From Streptomyces sp. GESEQ-35 (GTDB taxonomy: Bacteria; Actinomycetota; Actinomycetes; Streptomycetales; Streptomycetaceae): a DNA stretch of 64,000 nt. Below are positions 62,830 to 64,000 of the stretch, piece by piece. Position 1 is the stretch's first letter. The number at the start of each line of letters is the position of its first letter. The notes under the pieces are model-generated. The model made no database searches and had not been told where the DNA came from. It saw only the letters and a program-made list of their open reading frames with translations. The translations under genes and the position numbers were made by a program. The DNA lies in the NCBI RefSeq assembly GCF_017948485.1, contig NZ_JAFFSX010000032.1, positions 1 through 64,000 on the forward strand, written 5' to 3'.

Positions 62830-63630
62830 GTGGCCGAGGCAGCCCGTGCAGAAGCGCCCACCGTGCCCGCCCCCTCCCGCCACCGTGTCGGACGCCAGGT
62901 GCGCGTACCGAAGACGGCCGAGCTGGTCGCCGCGCATCTGCGCCGCCAGATCGTGCGGGGCGAGCTGAAGCCCGACGACGCGCTGCCGCCGGAGTCGGGC
63001 CTGATGGAGCAGTTCGGCATCTCCCGGCCGACCCTGCGTGAGGCCTTCCGCGTCCTTGAGTCGGAATCGCTGATCACGGTGCGCCGCGGAGCCCACGGCG
63101 GCGCCCGGGTCAGCGCGCCGGACGCCGAGGTCGCGGCCCGTTTCGCCGGTCTGATCCTGGAGTACCGCGGCGCCACCCTCGGCGACGTCTACCGCGCCGC
63201 CGCGCTCATCGAGCCGCCCTGCGCCCGCCAGCTCGCCACCAAGCACACGGCGGACGACATCAAGCGGCTGCGCGAGGCCGTGGCCGCCGAGAAGACCGCG
63301 CTGGACGACCCCCTTGCCCTCGTGGAGGCCCAGGACGCCTTCCACGCCCTGCTGGTCGAGCTCACCGGCAACCAGACCCTCATCCTGCTGTGCGGCATGC
63401 TGCGCACCATCGTCGACCGTGCGAACGCCTCGTACACCGCGAGTGCCACCGACACCGAGACGCAGAAGGCGCAGGCCCTCAAGGGCCACCGCGCGCACGT
63501 CCGGCTGGTCGGCCTGATCGAGTCCGGCAAGGCCGACGAGGCCGAGAAGCTGTGGCAGCGGCACATCTCCAGCGCCGACGACGTGGTGAACTCGGCCGGC
63601 CCGAAGACCGTCCTCGAACTGATCGACTGA
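62830..63630 (+). CDS. GntR/FadR-family (FCD) transcriptional regulator (266 aa)
   Basis: The winged-helix N-domain reads KTAELVAAHLRRQIVRGELK then LPPESGLMEQFGISRPTLREAFRVLESESLITVRRG. The FCD effector domain has LIEPPCARQLATKHTADDI, EAQDAFHALLVELTGNQTLILLCGML and HVRLVGLIESGKADEAEKLWQRH with the metal/ligand His residues. The GTG 62830 follows GAGGAG at good spacing. It probably represses the catabolic genes (62658, 59854/59957) until an acyl-CoA or acid inducer binds. Confidence 0.9.
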   Translation: MAEAARAEAPTVPAPSRHRVGRQVRVPKTAELVAAHLRRQIVRGELKPDDALPPESGLMEQFGISRPTLREAFRVLESESLITVRRGAHGGARVSAPDAEVAARFAGLILEYRGATLGDVYRAAALIEPPCARQLATKHTADDIKRLREAVAAEKTALDDPLALVEAQDAFHALLVELTGNQTLILLCGMLRTIVDRANASYTASATDTETQKAQALKGHRAHVRLVGLIESGKADEAEKLWQRHISSADDVVNSAGPKTVLELID

Positions 63631-63636
63631 CACCGC

Positions 63637-64000
63637 TCAGCCCGTGAGGTCGGCCGCCAGGTCGGCGACGTCGGTCATGAAGGCCGTACCGCGCCGCGAG
63701 TGGTCGTATCCCGCGAGCGGGTAGCCGTTGCTCAACAGCGCGAAGGACAGCCCGGTCTCCGGGTCCATGAAGCCCAGTTGATATGCGGCTCCGGCGTTCC
63801 CGAAGAGCGACGGCGAACCGGTGGACGGCAGCCCGCTGCCCGCGTCGGGACCGGCGACGGTGACGAACAGCCCCATGCTCGTACGCCGACCGCCCCCGCC
63901 GCCGTAGACCTGGTCGCCGTACGGATGCTCGGTCAACCGGATCCGGGTGCCCTCGGCCACCGTCTCCGGTTTCCACAGGCCCGAGTGCTCCAACGCCTGG
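63637..64000 (-). CDS. Serine beta-lactamase-fold hydrolase, C-terminal part (5' end outside window)
   Basis: The visible C-terminal 120 residues contain GRRTSMGLFVTVAG, the gly-rich PSLFGNAGAAYQLGFMDPET with a KTG-like box region (HxG replaced by FGNAG), and SFALLSNGYPLAGYDHSRRG. This is the end of a class C beta-lactamase/esterase. The catalytic SxxK and YxN motifs lie upstream beyond base 64000. It converges with the GntR gene with six bases between stops. Confidence 0.8.
   Translation of the reverse strand, partial: QALEHSGLWKPETVAEGTRIRLTEHPYGDQVYGGGGGRRTSMGLFVTVAGPDAGSGLPSTGSPSLFGNAGAAYQLGFMDPETGLSFALLSNGYPLAGYDHSRRGTAFMTDVADLAADLTG

Overview
The window is very GC-rich, with strong G/C bias at third codon positions, frequent GTG starts and many genes overlapping by ATGA or TGATG. 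Gene content (SARP and LAL regulators, a mycosin/EccA-type remnant, a deazaflavin-dependent nitroreductase-like protein, P450, monomeric isocitrate dehydrogenase, RHxDL leader peptide, GCGCCCC-type intergenic repeats) points to a Streptomyces-like actinomycete chromosome. I see no rRNA, tRNA, CRISPR array or intact mobile element.

Region 1 (1-10.6 kb) is regulatory and decayed. It holds a truncated SARP/NB-ARC regulator, a possible small secreted protein, a broken alpha/beta hydrolase, two 5'-truncated type VII-secretion-like genes (mycosin and AAA ATPase) joined head to head, a divergent SARP-ATPase/LAL pair, an IS110 transposase scrap and an ECF sigma factor. Region 2 (10.6-14.2 kb) mixes small intact genes (DUF3291, SnoaL-like, Ddn-like plus TetR) with fragments of a hydrolase, a tyrosine recombinase and a PAS protein. 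Region 3 (14.3-21.1 kb) is efflux and membrane genes: a YhgE/Pip-like protein, TetR/MFS with a clear operator, an ABC exporter under a SoxR-box promoter with a probably leaderless mRNA, and a YbhN-like protein.

Region 4 (21.2-36.6 kb) is metabolism and transport: enoyl-CoA hydratase, a three-gene glycerol/glycerol-3-phosphate operon (FGGY kinase, GlpA-like dehydrogenase with a BFD domain, a second FAD oxidoreductase), an amino-acid permease, MscS, a secreted M1 peptidase, monomeric isocitrate dehydrogenase, N-formylglutamate amidohydrolase and a P450.

Region 5 (36.6-45.1 kb) is the most unusual: an ECF sigma factor with a co-translated partner, a cytoplasmic-looking subtilase, a TPR-CHAT (caspase-like) protein, a LuxR-type ATPase regulator and a signal-less astacin-like metalloprotease. 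Both divergent promoter regions carry the same 11-bp motif. I read it as a candidate regulated intracellular proteolytic cascade, possibly a conflict or cell-fate system; this is inference.

Region 6 (45.4-64 kb) begins with a glutathionyl-hydroquinone-reductase-like gene behind a leader peptide. A catabolic locus for an unidentified acyl/carboxylic substrate follows: a Liv-type ABC importer (with a LivH-LivM-LivG triple fusion) whose operon also carries LuxC/LuxE-like acyl reductase and synthetase genes, then two SDRs, two thiolase-family proteins, an HMG-CoA-synthase-like/DUF35 fusion, an acyl-CoA dehydrogenase, DUF2889, enoyl-CoA hydratase and a GntR regulator with matching AT-rich operator-like sites.
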